Shown: positions 37,901 to 47,134 of the stretch, one piece after another
How the letters are laid out: each line of letters opens with the position of its first letter
Position numbering within the stretch: the stretch's first letter is position 1
Position numbers and translations under genes: made by a program
The notes under the pieces: generated by a model
Told to the model about the DNA's origin: nothing
The model's database searches: none
Seen by the model: only the letters and a program-made list of their open reading frames with translations
Assembly (NCBI RefSeq): GCF_000686725.1
Contig: NZ_KK366008.1
Location: 262,074-326,073, forward strand
Length of the DNA: 64,000 nt
Origin: Clostridium akagii DSM 12554
Lineage (GTDB): Bacteria > Bacillota > Clostridia > Clostridiales > Clostridiaceae
Reading direction: 5' to 3'

Positions 37901-39236
37901 AACATGCCTCGTTTAAAAGTATACTATTTATAGTTCCATCCTTTATCCTCAGGCACTTCATATCCTGTCCACCAATATCCAAAATAAAATCTACTCCTGG
38001 TAGAAAAAAATCAGAAGCTTTATAGTGTGCAATTGTTTCAACTTCACCTATATCAATCTTTAATGCAGCTTTAATCAACCCCTCACCATAACCTGTAACT
38101 GTTGAGTTCATTATTTTAGCATTTTTAGGTAGTTTAGCGTATATGTCTTGCAATATCTTAACAGTAAGTTGAAGTGGACTTCCCTCATTACTACCATAAA
38201 ATGAGTACAAAAGTTCGCCGTCTTTAGAAATTAGAGTTGCCTTTGTAGTTGTTGAACCTACATCTATTCCTAAAAAGCAATTACCTTCATAAGATTCTAA
38301 ATCTCTTCTTTTTATTTTATCTTTTGAATGCCTAGTTTTAAACTCCTGCAATTCTTCTTCATTTGCAAATAGAGGCCTTAATATATTAGCCTCACTAGTT
38401 GAAGCATTCTTTAACACTAAAATTCTAGATTTTAGCTCACTAAACTCCATGGGTTTTTCTTTTTCTGCATCTAATGCTGCTCCTTGTGCCACAAAGAGTT
38501 GCGAATCTTTTGGAAAAATTATTTCATCTTCCTTTAAACCTAAAGTTTCAATAAATCTATTTCTAAGTTCAGAAAGAAAATATAACGGTCCACCTAAGAA
38601 CGCAACTTTACCTTTTATTGGTCTTCCACATGCAAGTCCACTAATTGTTTGATTTACAACGGCTTGAAAAATAGATGCAGCAATATCTTCCTTGGCTGCT
38701 CCTTCATTAATTAGCGGCTGTACATCAGTCTTAGCGAAAACACCACAACGTGATGCAATTGGATATATATTTTTATGATTTTTGGCTAATGCGTTTAATC
38801 CTGAAGCATCGGTTTTTAGAAGAGTGGCCATTTGATCTATAAACGCACCAGTCCCACCTGCACAAGTTCCATTCATCCGCTGATCAATATTCCCAACAAA
38901 ATAAGTTATTTTAGCATCCTCACCACCAAGTTCAATAGCAACATCAGTTTCAGGGATCAACTTCTCAACAGTATTTGTACACGCAATTACTTCTTGTATA
39001 AAAGTTACATTTAGCCATTTTGCTACAGAAAGCCCTCCTGATCCAGTTACCATTACTGCAATTTGCCTATCCTTAAATTCACTATATGCCTCATCAATAA
39101 GATTAACTATAGTGTTTTTAATATCAGAAAAATGTCTTTCATATTTACTGAATATCATTTCATTTTTACTATTTAACATGACTATTTTGACTGTAGTTGA
39201 TCCCACATCCAAACCTAATTTTAATATTTCTCTCAT
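34932..39236 (-). CDS. Giant 2-hydroxyacyl-CoA dehydratase activase/dehydratase-related fusion protein
   Basis: A 1434-residue protein. Two BadF/BcrA-type ATPase domains stand in tandem: [15 protein letters not shown] at residue 5 and [16 protein letters not shown] near 318. Each has the cluster cysteines of activases ([11 protein letters not shown] and [20 protein letters not shown] and [10 protein letters not shown]). After about residue 600 comes a DUF2229/CoA_E_activ region ([19 protein letters not shown]), then an HgdB-like dehydratase-related part ([43 protein letters not shown]). Such fusions are widespread in Clostridia; the family's real reaction is not established. Activases use ATP to push low-potential electrons from a [4Fe-4S] cluster into a partner. 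Confidence 0.88.
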   Translation of the reverse strand: MREILKLGLDVGSTTVKIVMLNSKNEMIFSKYERHFSDIKNTIVNLIDEAYSEFKDRQIAVMVTGSGGLSVAKWLNVTFIQEVIACTNTVEKLIPETDVAIELGGEDAKITYFVGNIDQRMNGTCAGGTGAFIDQMATLLKTDASGLNALAKNHKNIYPIASRCGVFAKTDVQPLINEGAAKEDIAASIFQAVVNQTISGLACGRPIKGKVAFLGGPLYFLSELRNRFIETLGLKEDEIIFPKDSQLFVAQGAALDAEKEKPMEFSELKSRILVLKNASTSEANILRPLFANEEELQEFKTRHSKDKIKRRDLESYEGNCFLGIDVGSTTTKATLISKDGELLYSFYGSNEGSPLQLTVKILQDIYAKLPKNAKIMNSTVTGYGEGLIKAALKIDIGEVETIAHYKASDFFLPGVDFILDIGGQDMKCLRIKDGTINSILLNEACSSGCGSFLETFAKSLKMDIKDFASAALQSKNVVDLGSRCTVFMNSRVKQSQKEGANVADISAGLSYAVIKNALLKVIKVRNPKELGEKIIVQGGTFYNDAVLRSFELISEREAVRPDIAGLMGAFGCALISRERYEEGYATTLLGVDQLDEFSTNVTMRRCGLCGNNCMLTVNEFSDKREYITGNRCERGAGHSIEKNKLPNLYDYKYKRTFAYKSLKKEEAKRGIVGIPRVLNLYENYPFWHTFFTKLKFRVELSPRSSKDIYELGMETIPSESVCYPAKLSHGHIESLIKKGIKFIFYPCLPYENKEQEGANNNYNCPIVTSYAEALKNNVDELRSGDILFKDPFLPFDNIKRLKTRLYEEFLEFNISKNEINQAVDMANEEQMMYKQDIRDKGEEVLRYIKDKNIKGIVLSGRPYHVDPEINHGIPELITSHGMAVLTEDSVAHLGDVERPLRVVDQWVYHSRLYAAASFVATQSNLELIQLNSFGCGLDAVTTDQVEEILEKRKKVYTVIKIDEGNNLGAVRIRIRSLKAAMEERSKSTTKQEHIEKNEERIIFTEEMRKTHTILCPQMAPIHFQFLEEAINASGYNLVVLPSVDKSAVDQGLKYVNNDACYPSILVVGQIVEALKSGKYDLKLTSVLISQTGGGCRATNYIGFIRKALIDAGFSEIPVISISAQGLETNPGFKFSISMLNKCAIALIYGDILMRVLYRVRPYEKVPGSANELYDKWVKICKESTRLGKHSVFRRDVRGIVQEFDNLPINNINKPKVGLVGEILVKFHPTANNNIVNVIEEEGAEAVMPDLTDFLLYCAYDSGYKQRYLSGTRKSKYLSNIFISIIEYYRKEMKKSLNASERFDAPATIGKLADGVNDIVSIGNQTGEGWFLTAEMVELIENGTENVICMQPFACLPNHITGKGMIKELKRRYAYANIAAIDYDPGASEVNQLNRIKLMLSTAFKNMDKKEAFVKMTEEVEEKRQRMEDAPPIKA

Positions 39237-39582
39237 ATTTACCTTCCCATTTCTTTTTTATATTTGTGTTTCAATAGGAATTCCTATCCGCTGAAATTAT
39301 CTCCAGCCATTAAATCTAGAATTTATTATAACATAAATTCTATAATAATAGCTTGGTTTAAATTTTTACTTAACATTATAAATTTTATTATCGCTATTAG
39401 CAATAATAATTATTACAATATATATATTATTATATAATATATATTTAACTTTGTAAACTTTATATTTTCCTATGAATATTTTTCTATTTTATGGATATAA
39501 ATCAGAATAGATGAAAAATAATTAAAAATAAAACTGTATACCCAGTTTTATAATCTATATTAGTATATAAAAGGAGGCTTTT

Positions 39583-39942
39583 ATGAATTATTTTAACGAA
39601 GCTAATGATTATTACAATAAAATGGAATATAAAGTTGCTTTAAATCTTTACCTTAAGTCTGCACATCTAAAAGAGAATGAGACAGCCTCATTATATAATG
39701 CAGCAGTCTGTTTAATTAAATTAGGTGTTTATGACAAAGCAATTGAATTATTAAAAAAAGCAATTAGTTTAAAACAAGACAGTAGATATTTTTTTAATTT
39801 AGGTTATTGTAACGTCATGCTTAAAGATAAGAAAAAAGCTTTAATCTATTTTAACGTAGCATGGTCACTAGACAATTCTGATTCTGACTGTGAAAAAGCC
39901 ATTTCTATGATTACAAAATCCTATAAAAAGAATGTAATTTAA
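39583..39942 (+). CDS. TPR-repeat protein
   Basis: A 119-residue protein made of about three tetratricopeptide repeats: FNEANDYYNKMEYKVALNLYLKS, ASLYNAAVCLIKLGVYDKAIELLKKA and YFFNLGYCNVMLKDKKKALIYFNVA. TPRs mediate protein-protein contacts; the partner is unknown. It has an aaggagg site and stands alone. The 345 bases before it are extremely AT-rich with two small hairpins (39529-39553: ataaaactg / cagttttat) and no clear regulatory family. Confidence 0.75.
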   Translation: MNYFNEANDYYNKMEYKVALNLYLKSAHLKENETASLYNAAVCLIKLGVYDKAIELLKKAISLKQDSRYFFNLGYCNVMLKDKKKALIYFNVAWSLDNSDSDCEKAISMITKSYKKNVI

Positions 39943-39992
39943 CTAACCCCCCCTAACTTTAATACGATTTGATAATAAATATATTTTACAAA

Positions 39993-40054
39993 TTAAGAGC
40001 TGAACACTTAAAGTTGAAAAATAAAATTTTTCATACCTTATGTTCAACTCTTAA
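39993..40054 (-). terminator. Long imperfect hairpin between the convergent TPR and transglutaminase genes
   Basis: The arms ttaagagctgaaca (39993-40006) and tgttcaactcttaa (40041-40054) pair with one mismatch around an A/T-rich loop. It is placed as a terminator for either strand, but the T-run is weak. Confidence 0.55.
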
Positions 40055-40071
40055 CTTTACCACTTTCCGTA

Positions 40072-41241
40072 CTACCATTCCCCTATAACTTTTGCATTTT
40101 TATGATCTAAATCAAACAATTTATTATTAAAATAATTCCCCCCCTTAGCAAAGGTAGTATCAACATTAATCCATTGATTTGAATCTGCTATATATACTTG
40201 ATTCCATGCATGACTAACCCAACTAGCTCCATTAAATCCATCACCGGTAACAAGTCTAACCTTTATATTATTTGCTCTACACATAGCTACGTAAAGACTG
40301 GCATAGTCAAAACATATTCCGGTTTTGGTCTTAAATGTAGGTATTGCACCAGATTTAACATTATAATCGTTATTTAGTACTGAATTTGCTTTCCCATAAT
40401 CATAAGATATACTGGTTCCTTCCCAATCATATATACTATTTGCTTTACCTAATGTACTGGTATTACCCTCAGCAATTTTTCTTGCAAAACTATCAATAAC
40501 GCCATCTGACTTTATTGCGTCCTCTAGTGTTACTCCATTATAATATACAATAGTTTTTCCAATAGTATTCTGACTTCCTGCATTATTTACATCATTTTGT
40601 TTTACTACAACCTTCAAAGAATCACCAATTATTTCAGGGAGATTCTTTGCTACATTAGAATTAGTTATTGGTGTTAATAATTGCTTACAAAAATATTTAT
40701 ATGCATTTGAATCCGACAAATAATTATTGAACTGTTTGCTCGTACTAAACATTGATGCCACATTAAAAATAAACAAAACAACTAATAGATAACATATGCC
40801 TCTTGGTATTTCAAGCAATCCACCAATTATCCTTCTAAATAAGAACGCCTTGTTTTTTGTGATATTTTCAACTATATCTATTATATGATAAACCGTAATA
40901 TTAACTATAAACATCAATATTAAATTTAATAATTTATATAAAATGTAGATTACTATAAGTAACACTATTGTGTATACAATGGTTGGATTTTGTTGCAATA
41001 TATTTGAAACATTATTTGGTAGAACTCCAATTATGTTATTAATAACACTGTGTTCATTTATAATGAAAATATTTCTAAGATATTTAATTCCTATATAAAT
41101 TGATAGAGCAAAAGAAATACTTGTTGTAAATCCATCTGTGTCCCTCTTAGCATTATAAGCAGAGAATCCCAAAATAATTCCTCTTAATATAGGATATAAA
41201 AAACTGCCTATTGTAATCAACGTTATTGGATTAAATTTCAC
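40072..41241 (-). CDS. Membrane protein with transglutaminase-like domain
   Basis: A 389-residue protein with four to five hydrophobic segments in the first about 180 residues (ITIGSFLYPILRGIILGF, IVYTIVLLIVIYILYKLL, ICYLLVVLFIFNVASMF) and a C-terminal extracytoplasmic domain. The domain has the transglutaminase triad: Cys in KTGICFDYASLYVAMCR, His in VSHAWNQVYI and Asp in WINVDTTF. These domains act as cysteine proteases or cross-linkers at the cell surface. It is the downstream gene of recX (17-base gap) and may share its mRNA. Confidence 0.8.
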   Translation of the reverse strand: MKFNPITLITIGSFLYPILRGIILGFSAYNAKRDTDGFTTSISFALSIYIGIKYLRNIFIINEHSVINNIIGVLPNNVSNILQQNPTIVYTIVLLIVIYILYKLLNLILMFIVNITVYHIIDIVENITKNKAFLFRRIIGGLLEIPRGICYLLVVLFIFNVASMFSTSKQFNNYLSDSNAYKYFCKQLLTPITNSNVAKNLPEIIGDSLKVVVKQNDVNNAGSQNTIGKTIVYYNGVTLEDAIKSDGVIDSFARKIAEGNTSTLGKANSIYDWEGTSISYDYGKANSVLNNDYNVKSGAIPTFKTKTGICFDYASLYVAMCRANNIKVRLVTGDGFNGASWVSHAWNQVYIADSNQWINVDTTFAKGGNYFNNKLFDLDHKNAKVIGEW

Positions 41242-41258
41242 CTAATCACCTCTATATA

Positions 41259-42113
41259 TCAGTTTTTACCCATTACTTCTCTGATTTGCTTTTTTATTTG
41301 ATCATTAGCAAAACCCCTACGCATTAAGTATTCCCATAATTTTTTATAAATTTTAGTTTCATCACTTTCTCTTTTTATAATTATATCATATCTCTTTTCA
41401 GCTGATACTTTTAGCTTCTCAAGATCCATAATATTTTTTTCATCATTAAATTCCTCATTTTCTTCCGATTCCTTTTTGTCTTTTAAAATTGTTTTAAGAA
41501 TTTCATTTACCAATTCTCCATTATATCCAGCTCTAAAAAGGTAGCTTTTAAGTTTTGTATAAATTTTTGAGTAGTTACTTTCAGTTTTAACTATACTTTC
41601 GTATTTTTTTTTAGCTAAAATGTCTATGGCCGTTTTTTCTAAAATGGTTGAAACTTCATTTAATTTTTTATCAATAAGTTTAATATCAACGCCTTTTTTT
41701 AATAGATCATATTTTATCTTGATTTTACCATTCTTTTTTATCCTGTCACCTATATATAAGTCAATGTACTTATCGTCATCCACAAATCCATATTCTTTTA
41801 AAAACAAAAATACTCTTTCTATAACTTTTTCGTTATATTCCTTTTTTACAAGTTTTTCATGCATCTCTTTTTCCGTTTTATAGCTTCTGTCAATTACATT
41901 TAGTGCGTAATTTTTACAGGATATATAGTTATCTTCCTCAATTATTTTTTTAAGACTTTCAGCATCAAATTCATTACCAGTCTTTAATCCAAACATAAAA
42001 ACCAAATCCGAACTGCAAGCGAAACTAAATTCTTCATTGATAAAAACATTAACCCTATTCTTTTTTCTTTTCTGTATTTCTATTTTAGTTATTTTATTAT
42101 TCAAAATCATCAC
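41259..42113 (-). CDS. recX: RecX-family regulatory protein
   Basis: RecX binds RecA filaments and modulates recombination. The 284 residues start with a short beta segment (KITKIEIQKRKKNRVNVFINEEF). Three-helix RecX repeats follow (CKNYALNVIDRSYKTEKEMHEKLVKKEY, VIERVFLFLKEYGFVDDDKYIDLYI) and a second copy-like stretch (YTKLKSYLFRAGYNGELV, YKKLWEYLMRRGFANDQIKKQI). It is longer than E. coli RecX but typical for Firmicutes. Its start overlaps the M16 peptidase end by 17 bases. Confidence 0.85.
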   Translation of the reverse strand: MMILNNKITKIEIQKRKKNRVNVFINEEFSFACSSDLVFMFGLKTGNEFDAESLKKIIEEDNYISCKNYALNVIDRSYKTEKEMHEKLVKKEYNEKVIERVFLFLKEYGFVDDDKYIDLYIGDRIKKNGKIKIKYDLLKKGVDIKLIDKKLNEVSTILEKTAIDILAKKKYESIVKTESNYSKIYTKLKSYLFRAGYNGELVNEILKTILKDKKESEENEEFNDEKNIMDLEKLKVSAEKRYDIIIKRESDETKIYKKLWEYLMRRGFANDQIKKQIREVMGKN

Positions 42114-43356
42114 TCTCTTTTGACATAAGTATATGAACAGTTGGACTTGTAAATACTATTTTGGCACTTTCATAAATATCATGTTTTTTTATAACTTTCA
42201 AATTATTCATGTCACTTATAAATTCATATATGTCATCGCCGTCTACCATTTGTTGTATTATATAATCACATAGGCTTGTAGTATCTTCAATAATTGCTAT
42301 TACTGATGTTTTTAATACTTTTTTCATTAATTCAATGTCACCATTTTTAAATAGATACTTCTCATTTGTTATATCTTCAATACATGACTCAATACAAGCC
42401 ATGGCTTCTTCAGCATTTTTTTTACTTACAGAAGTATATATATATAAACTCTTTACAAAACTTGTAGTATCCAGTTCAGAATAAACATCATAGGCTAAAC
42501 CTCTTTTTTCCCTCAATTCTCTGAACAGTATGGAGTTTCCACTTTCCCCAAATCTATGATTCAATATTTTCAGAGCTAATTCATGTTTTTTGTCGAGATT
42601 GTGAAAGGTATAAATATATATAATACTGCTTTGCTCTATATTATGCTTATAAGTTGTCTTCTTTATATTAATATTATCCTCAATTACTATTTCATCCTTA
42701 ATAACCTCTAAAGGTATCCATTTACTAAAATATTTTTCCATCAATAAATGTACCTCTTCATATTCTAATGGTGATACTATAGATATGCAGCAATTATTCG
42801 GAACATAATATTTCTTATAAAAATCGAATATATCTTGTCTTGTGAATTTACTAATATTTTTTTCTGTCCCTATTGTATCATATTTTAAGGGACTATTTTT
42901 ATAAGCCAATTTATGTGCTAATTTAAAGCTATAGTCTTCTACATCATCGGTACTAGTTCTTACTTCTGCTAATATGACTTCCCTTTCTTTCTCCATTTCA
43001 TCCTTAGGGAAAATAGAATTAACAAGCATATCCGAAATAAGTTCTATTGCTTTTTCCAATTCATCGCTAATACCTGCAACATTTACAACCGTACAATTGT
43101 AGTCAGTATAAGCATTATATTCTCCACCTATATTTTCAAGTTCGTCATTTAATTTTTCATTATTCTTATTTTTTGTTCCTTTAAATAACATATGTTCGAC
43201 AAAATGTGACATTCCGTTTTGCTCTTTATTTTCATATATTGATCCTATTTTCACTGCAGCATTAACTGAAAATAAGCCTGTTTCCCTTTTCACTACAGCT
43301 ATTTGAAGTCCATTATTTAGAAAATACTCTCTAGAATCGAAAAAATCTTTATTCAT
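42097..43356 (-). CDS. M16-family zinc peptidase
   Basis: A 419-residue processing-peptidase-like protein. The inverted zinc motif HxxEH is present as MSHFVEHMLFKGT (His51, Glu54, His55), with the distal Glu in EREVILAEVRTSTDD. The second half is the inactive M16 domain ending LRE.RGLAYDVYSELD and the C-terminal regions. It is the YmxG/PqqL-type found in Firmicutes near sporulation and DNA genes. No signal peptide is seen. It leads the recX-transglutaminase group; the terminator at 43423 separates it from the gene before. Confidence 0.9.
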   Translation of the reverse strand: MNKDFFDSREYFLNNGLQIAVVKRETGLFSVNAAVKIGSIYENKEQNGMSHFVEHMLFKGTKNKNNEKLNDELENIGGEYNAYTDYNCTVVNVAGISDELEKAIELISDMLVNSIFPKDEMEKEREVILAEVRTSTDDVEDYSFKLAHKLAYKNSPLKYDTIGTEKNISKFTRQDIFDFYKKYYVPNNCCISIVSPLEYEEVHLLMEKYFSKWIPLEVIKDEIVIEDNINIKKTTYKHNIEQSSIIYIYTFHNLDKKHELALKILNHRFGESGNSILFRELREKRGLAYDVYSELDTTSFVKSLYIYTSVSKKNAEEAMACIESCIEDITNEKYLFKNGDIELMKKVLKTSVIAIIEDTTSLCDYIIQQMVDGDDIYEFISDMNNLKVIKKHDIYESAKIVFTSPTVHILMSKESDDFE

Positions 43357-43422
43357 AAAATCTCCTCATATTAATGTGTATTAATGATACTGTTAATTTT
43401 AAAGTCACATTTTTATTATACT

Positions 43423-43472
43423 CTAATAAGACCTTAAATGCTATATTATACAAAGCATTAAGGTCTTATTAG
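43423..43472 (-). terminator. Terminator downstream of the Mrr-like gene
   Basis: The long stem ctaataagaccttaaatgc / gcattaaggtcttattag (one bulged base) ends the minus-strand transcript from the Mrr-like gene before the peptidase gene. Confidence 0.8.
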
Positions 43473-43481
43473 ATATTATAT

Positions 43482-44456
43482 TTAAATGTAAACTTTTTTT
43501 AAATTTAAAATACGTTTTAATCCATATGAAAATTTATCGTATTCTTTAAATATTAATTTAACTAGCTCATTAGCATCTAGCAAAGAACATAATTTTATAA
43601 TCTCAGTATTGTTTTTTGCTAATGCTTCAAATCCGCCTAAACTAATTAAAATCAATTTATAATTTTCATTGATTTTGTTATTTTTAATTGCATTTTCCAC
43701 ATTGTTAACTTTAAGTTCTTTAACACTTTTAATAATTATTATTTTGCTTGAAAATTTCATCAGTTTGAAAGAATCCATATAAATAACATCAATTGAATAC
43801 ATCATATCATTTTCTTCCATATTTCTAAATATATACCCATTGGACCTGAATATCTCGTCCACAATTTTTAAAATCTCATTACTTTGTAAATTTTTCACTG
43901 TAACTTCACAGGAAGAGTATATTTTTTCAATCAAATCTATGTCTTTTGTAATTTCAAATTCCTCTTCACCATTTGAAATCAAATCATTAAATATTCTTTC
44001 AATTTCTGATTCATTATTTGTAATTTGATAAACCATTGAAGGTGAACTTAAAGAATTTTTTATTTCCTTTGAAATATTTGCTTGTAATATTGATTTATTA
44101 GTCCATTCCACTTTAATTATATTAGGTTCATCCTTTGAAACTTCAGGCAAAAAAACATAGTTATTTTTAACTGTTGCAAAATAATATGCCTCATCTTTAT
44201 TACTATAAGTTATAATTTTATCATTGATATCGATTTCTCTACTAAATTTCCATAGTAGACTCTCAATTCTTATCCTAAATATAGGTGCCTCATTGTTATA
44301 TACCTTATCGCACCTAACAAGCAATTTATCCTTTGTATCGTAATCTTTAGGATTTCCAATCTCACTAAATCCAATAGATACTATATTATTTTTTAACCAC
44401 TTGTTTATTACTGCATTATCGTTATCATCATTTTTAATCATCCACCATTTTGGCAC
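43482..44456 (-). CDS. Mrr/restriction-type-like protein, probably not a catalytic nuclease
   Basis: The N-terminus (PKWWMIKNDDNDNAVINKWLKNNIVSIGFSEIG) has the small EVE/PUA-like reader fold often fused to Mrr endonucleases (W-x-I ... N-x-I-x-I-G). The C-terminal third (about residues 190-290) looks like a PD-(D/E)XK core, with NEILKIVDEIFRSNGYIFRNME and MMYSIDVIYM, but the catalytic E-x-K I would expect after it is not evident (KFSSKIIIIKSVK). So it may be degenerate or structural. A gaggtg site favours a GTG start at 44456 over the open frame at 44471. It is alone; no methylase or other restriction gene is nearby. Confidence in the family is moderate. Confidence 0.5.
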   Translation of the reverse strand: MPKWWMIKNDDNDNAVINKWLKNNIVSIGFSEIGNPKDYDTKDKLLVRCDKVYNNEAPIFRIRIESLLWKFSREIDINDKIITYSNKDEAYYFATVKNNYVFLPEVSKDEPNIIKVEWTNKSILQANISKEIKNSLSSPSMVYQITNNESEIERIFNDLISNGEEEFEITKDIDLIEKIYSSCEVTVKNLQSNEILKIVDEIFRSNGYIFRNMEENDMMYSIDVIYMDSFKLMKFSSKIIIIKSVKELKVNNVENAIKNNKINENYKLILISLGGFEALAKNNTEIIKLCSLLDANELVKLIFKEYDKFSYGLKRILNLKKVYI

Positions 44457-44707
44457 GTCATCACACCTCATCGTATAATTTAAATCATCAATTTGATATA
44501 ATTTTAAATATTAATCCGGCATAATTATATCATAGTTTATAATTTAAGTCTAAATTGATTTTGATGCTATTTTAAACAAAATTTTACTACATTATTTCAC
44601 TAACATGTAGTAAAATAATAAGATACTATGTCAAATTAAATTAGCTATCCAAAAATAGGCCACACTTTAGTCTATTTTCTTTGAGATAACTTATGGAGGA
44701 ATTGAAA

Positions 44708-45352
44708 ATGTCTCGTATTAAAAAAACAAAGCACAAAAGAATTAAGTTTTTACAATTTACTCTGTCATTAGTTATAATATGTGCTTTATTATTTTTTATT
44801 TATTCAAAACTTAAATCTAATGATTCAAAAAGCTATTCCACTGCAAATACCACTAATTCTACTACAGATAATAATACTCCTAACAATAAAACTGTTAATG
44901 AAGTAAACACATCTAATGATAATAATGTAAAAGTATCTACTGGTAATACTACTAATGGTAATAATATTACTCCTAATAAAACTGTTACTTCTAATTCAAG
45001 TACTTCCAATAAAACAAGTACGGGTAACACAGCTACAAATAAAACAAATTATGTAGTAGAACTACCAACTAACGCTGAATCTTCAAAAGGTAATGAAATT
45101 ACCGTAGATAATGCTACAAAGCTTCTAACTACTAAACTTAATGGTAAAGGCTCCAAAATAAAAATCAGTTATGATCATACTCAAAATAAAAACAACATAA
45201 ATTATTATGTTTTTCAAGCATTTGATTCTCAAGGTACATCTTCAACCTCAGACAATCATAGTGATACCTTAGGGTGGTACTATGTAAATGTTACTACTGG
45301 AGATTTGTTTACCTATGATTTAAATAATGACGTTCTAAATCCTTTAAAATAA
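44708..45352 (+). CDS. Membrane-anchored Asn/Thr-rich surface protein, function unknown
   Basis: A 214-residue protein. It has a basic start (MSRIKKTKHKRIKF), one membrane helix (about 15-35, LSLVIICALLFFIYS), and a long low-complexity Asn/Thr/Ser linker (about 45-125). The C-terminal folded part (about 130-214: VDNATKLLTTKLNGKG, YYVFQAF, TLGWYYVNVTTGDLFTYDL) resembles the small domains of clostridial lipoproteins that bind to or sense the wall. ATG 44708 follows ggaggaattg. The 236-base space to the Mrr-like gene has a 12-bp hairpin (44581-44616) with no clear role. Confidence 0.6.
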   Translation: MSRIKKTKHKRIKFLQFTLSLVIICALLFFIYSKLKSNDSKSYSTANTTNSTTDNNTPNNKTVNEVNTSNDNNVKVSTGNTTNGNNITPNKTVTSNSSTSNKTSTGNTATNKTNYVVELPTNAESSKGNEITVDNATKLLTTKLNGKGSKIKISYDHTQNKNNINYYVFQAFDSQGTSSTSDNHSDTLGWYYVNVTTGDLFTYDLNNDVLNPLK

Positions 45353-45368
45353 TTAAAAATGCTTAGTG

Positions 45369-45432
45369 AATATACTCAGATAAAGTGGTAATACTTATGT
45401 TAAGTGTTACCACTTTATCTGAGTATATTTTC
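45369..45432 (+). terminator. 23-bp perfect-stem hairpin between the surface protein and the DEAD-box gene
   Basis: The 23-base arm at 45369-45391 pairs without mismatch with the arm at 45407-45429; an inner actta/taagt pair extends it to 28 bp. The T-run is short (TTTTCT). It looks like a very strong terminator of the surface-protein gene before the DEAD-box helicase, and could also form a cruciform. Confidence 0.8.
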
Positions 45433-45504
45433 TAAATAGTTTGATAATAATATTATTATATGGTATCATGAGTTGTTAAATTAAATATAGAAAGAGGATA
45501 ACTG

Positions 45505-47085
45505 ATGAAAAACATTACATTTGCAGAACTTGAATTAAGCGAAACTGTCCTAAAAGCCATCACTGAAATGGGATTTGAAAATCCTTCAGAAATACAAAGT
45601 GAAAGTATTCCAACTATACTAGATGGTTTTGATATAATAGGTCAAGCACAAACCGGTACAGGTAAAACCCTTGCTTTCGGTGCACCAATAATAAGTATGA
45701 TTGACACTGAAAACAAAAATATTCAGGCAATTATATTAACTCCAACAAGAGAATTGGCAATTCAAATATATGAAGAATTGAAAAGAATTTCTAAATATAG
45801 TAATGTCCGTTCTTTACCAATTTATGGAGGTCAATCCATAGATAAGCAAATACAGGAAATTAGAAGAGGCGTTTCTATTATAGTTGGAACTCCAGGAAGA
45901 GTTTTGGATCATATAAAGAGAAAAACATTAAAACTTAGCCACGTTAAACACCTTGTGCTTGACGAAGCTGATGAAATGTTAAACATGGGCTTTATAGATG
46001 ATATCGAAACTATAATCAAAGCTACAAACGAAGAGCGTCAAACATTATTATTTTCAGCAACAATGCCAAGACAAATTAAAAAGCTTGCAGAGCAATATCT
46101 TAAACCTGATAACAAGCATATAATGGTGTTAAAAAAATCAATGACAGTTTCATTAGTAGAACAATATTATTATGAAGTACAAAATAATGCAAGACTAGAA
46201 ACTTTATGTAGAATCTTAGATGCAGAAAATCCTGAAAGTGCTATTATCTTTTGTAAAACAAAAAGAAATGTAGATGAACTTGTTGGAACTATGCAAGCAA
46301 AAGGCTTTATTGTTGAAGGTATGCATGGTGATATGAAACAATCTCAAAGAATGTCAACTCTAGCAAAATTCAAATCTGGAAAGTTGAACTTCCTTGCTGC
46401 AACAGATGTAGCTGCAAGAGGAATTGATGTTGAAAACATATCTCACGTAATAAACTATGAACTTCCTCAAGATACAGAATCATATGTTCATAGAATAGGT
46501 AGAACCGGAAGAGCAAATAAATCTGGTACAGCTTTAAGTATTGTTACAAAAAAAGAAATTTCAAAGTTAAAGCAGATTGAAAGAGAAATAAAGAGTAAAA
46601 TAACTAAAAAACCAATACCTTCAATGAAAGATATAATGGCAGCTAAATCACAAAGTGTTATTAGTGGTATTGAAGATATACTTAAAGATGAAGCTAATTG
46701 TGATAAATTTTTACCTTTAGTTGAAACTCTAAATAAAGATTATTCTTTAGAAAGAATAACCGCAGCACTTCTAAAAGATATATTTGATAGAGAAGTTTCA
46801 ATGGATTATAATGATGATAGTAAATCATTAAAAGTTGAAAGTTCAGTTAGATTATTTATTTCTGTTGGTCGTAAAGATGGTATAAATGTTAAATTACTTT
46901 TGGAACTTATTGATAATACATCTGGAGTTAATTCAAACTTTATTGGTTCAGTTGATATATTAGATAAATTCTCATTTGTAGATGTTGTTGAAAACAAAGT
47001 GCCTATAATCTTACAAAAGACCAGTGGTGAAAAATATAATGGCAGAAGAATAAATATTGAAATAGCTAAAGGCAGAAATAATTAA
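45505..47085 (+). CDS. DEAD-box ATP-dependent RNA helicase with DbpA-type RNA-binding domain
   Basis: A 526-residue RNA helicase of the CshA/DbpA kind. Q motif is GFENPSEIQ, Walker A AQTGTGKT (48-55), Ib PGR, DEAD box LDEADEM, SAT SATMP, and motif VI HRIGRTGRA. The C-terminal about 75 residues (VRLFISVGRKDGINVKLLLELI, ending RRINIEIAKGRN) form a DbpA-type domain that binds structured rRNA. It therefore probably acts in 50S assembly or cold growth. An agagga site lies before the ATG. A terminator follows at 47098. Confidence 0.93.
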   Translation: MKNITFAELELSETVLKAITEMGFENPSEIQSESIPTILDGFDIIGQAQTGTGKTLAFGAPIISMIDTENKNIQAIILTPTRELAIQIYEELKRISKYSNVRSLPIYGGQSIDKQIQEIRRGVSIIVGTPGRVLDHIKRKTLKLSHVKHLVLDEADEMLNMGFIDDIETIIKATNEERQTLLFSATMPRQIKKLAEQYLKPDNKHIMVLKKSMTVSLVEQYYYEVQNNARLETLCRILDAENPESAIIFCKTKRNVDELVGTMQAKGFIVEGMHGDMKQSQRMSTLAKFKSGKLNFLAATDVAARGIDVENISHVINYELPQDTESYVHRIGRTGRANKSGTALSIVTKKEISKLKQIEREIKSKITKKPIPSMKDIMAAKSQSVISGIEDILKDEANCDKFLPLVETLNKDYSLERITAALLKDIFDREVSMDYNDDSKSLKVESSVRLFISVGRKDGINVKLLLELIDNTSGVNSNFIGSVDILDKFSFVDVVENKVPIILQKTSGEKYNGRRINIEIAKGRNN

Positions 47086-47097
47086 CCTTTAAATTGT

Positions 47098-47127
47098 AAA
47101 CTACTATGAATTAACATAGTAGTTTTA
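47098..47127 (+). terminator. Terminator after the DEAD-box helicase
   Basis: The stem aaactactatg / catagtagttt around six bases is followed by TATTATG-rich DNA. It serves the helicase and the convergent GH57 gene. Confidence 0.8.
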
Positions 47128-47134
47128 TTATGTC

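Noticed and set aside
44581-44616. 12-bp hairpin in the divergent space before the surface-protein gene
   Set aside because: Could be an operator or attenuator, but no T-run or known binding site supports one role; left as an observation.
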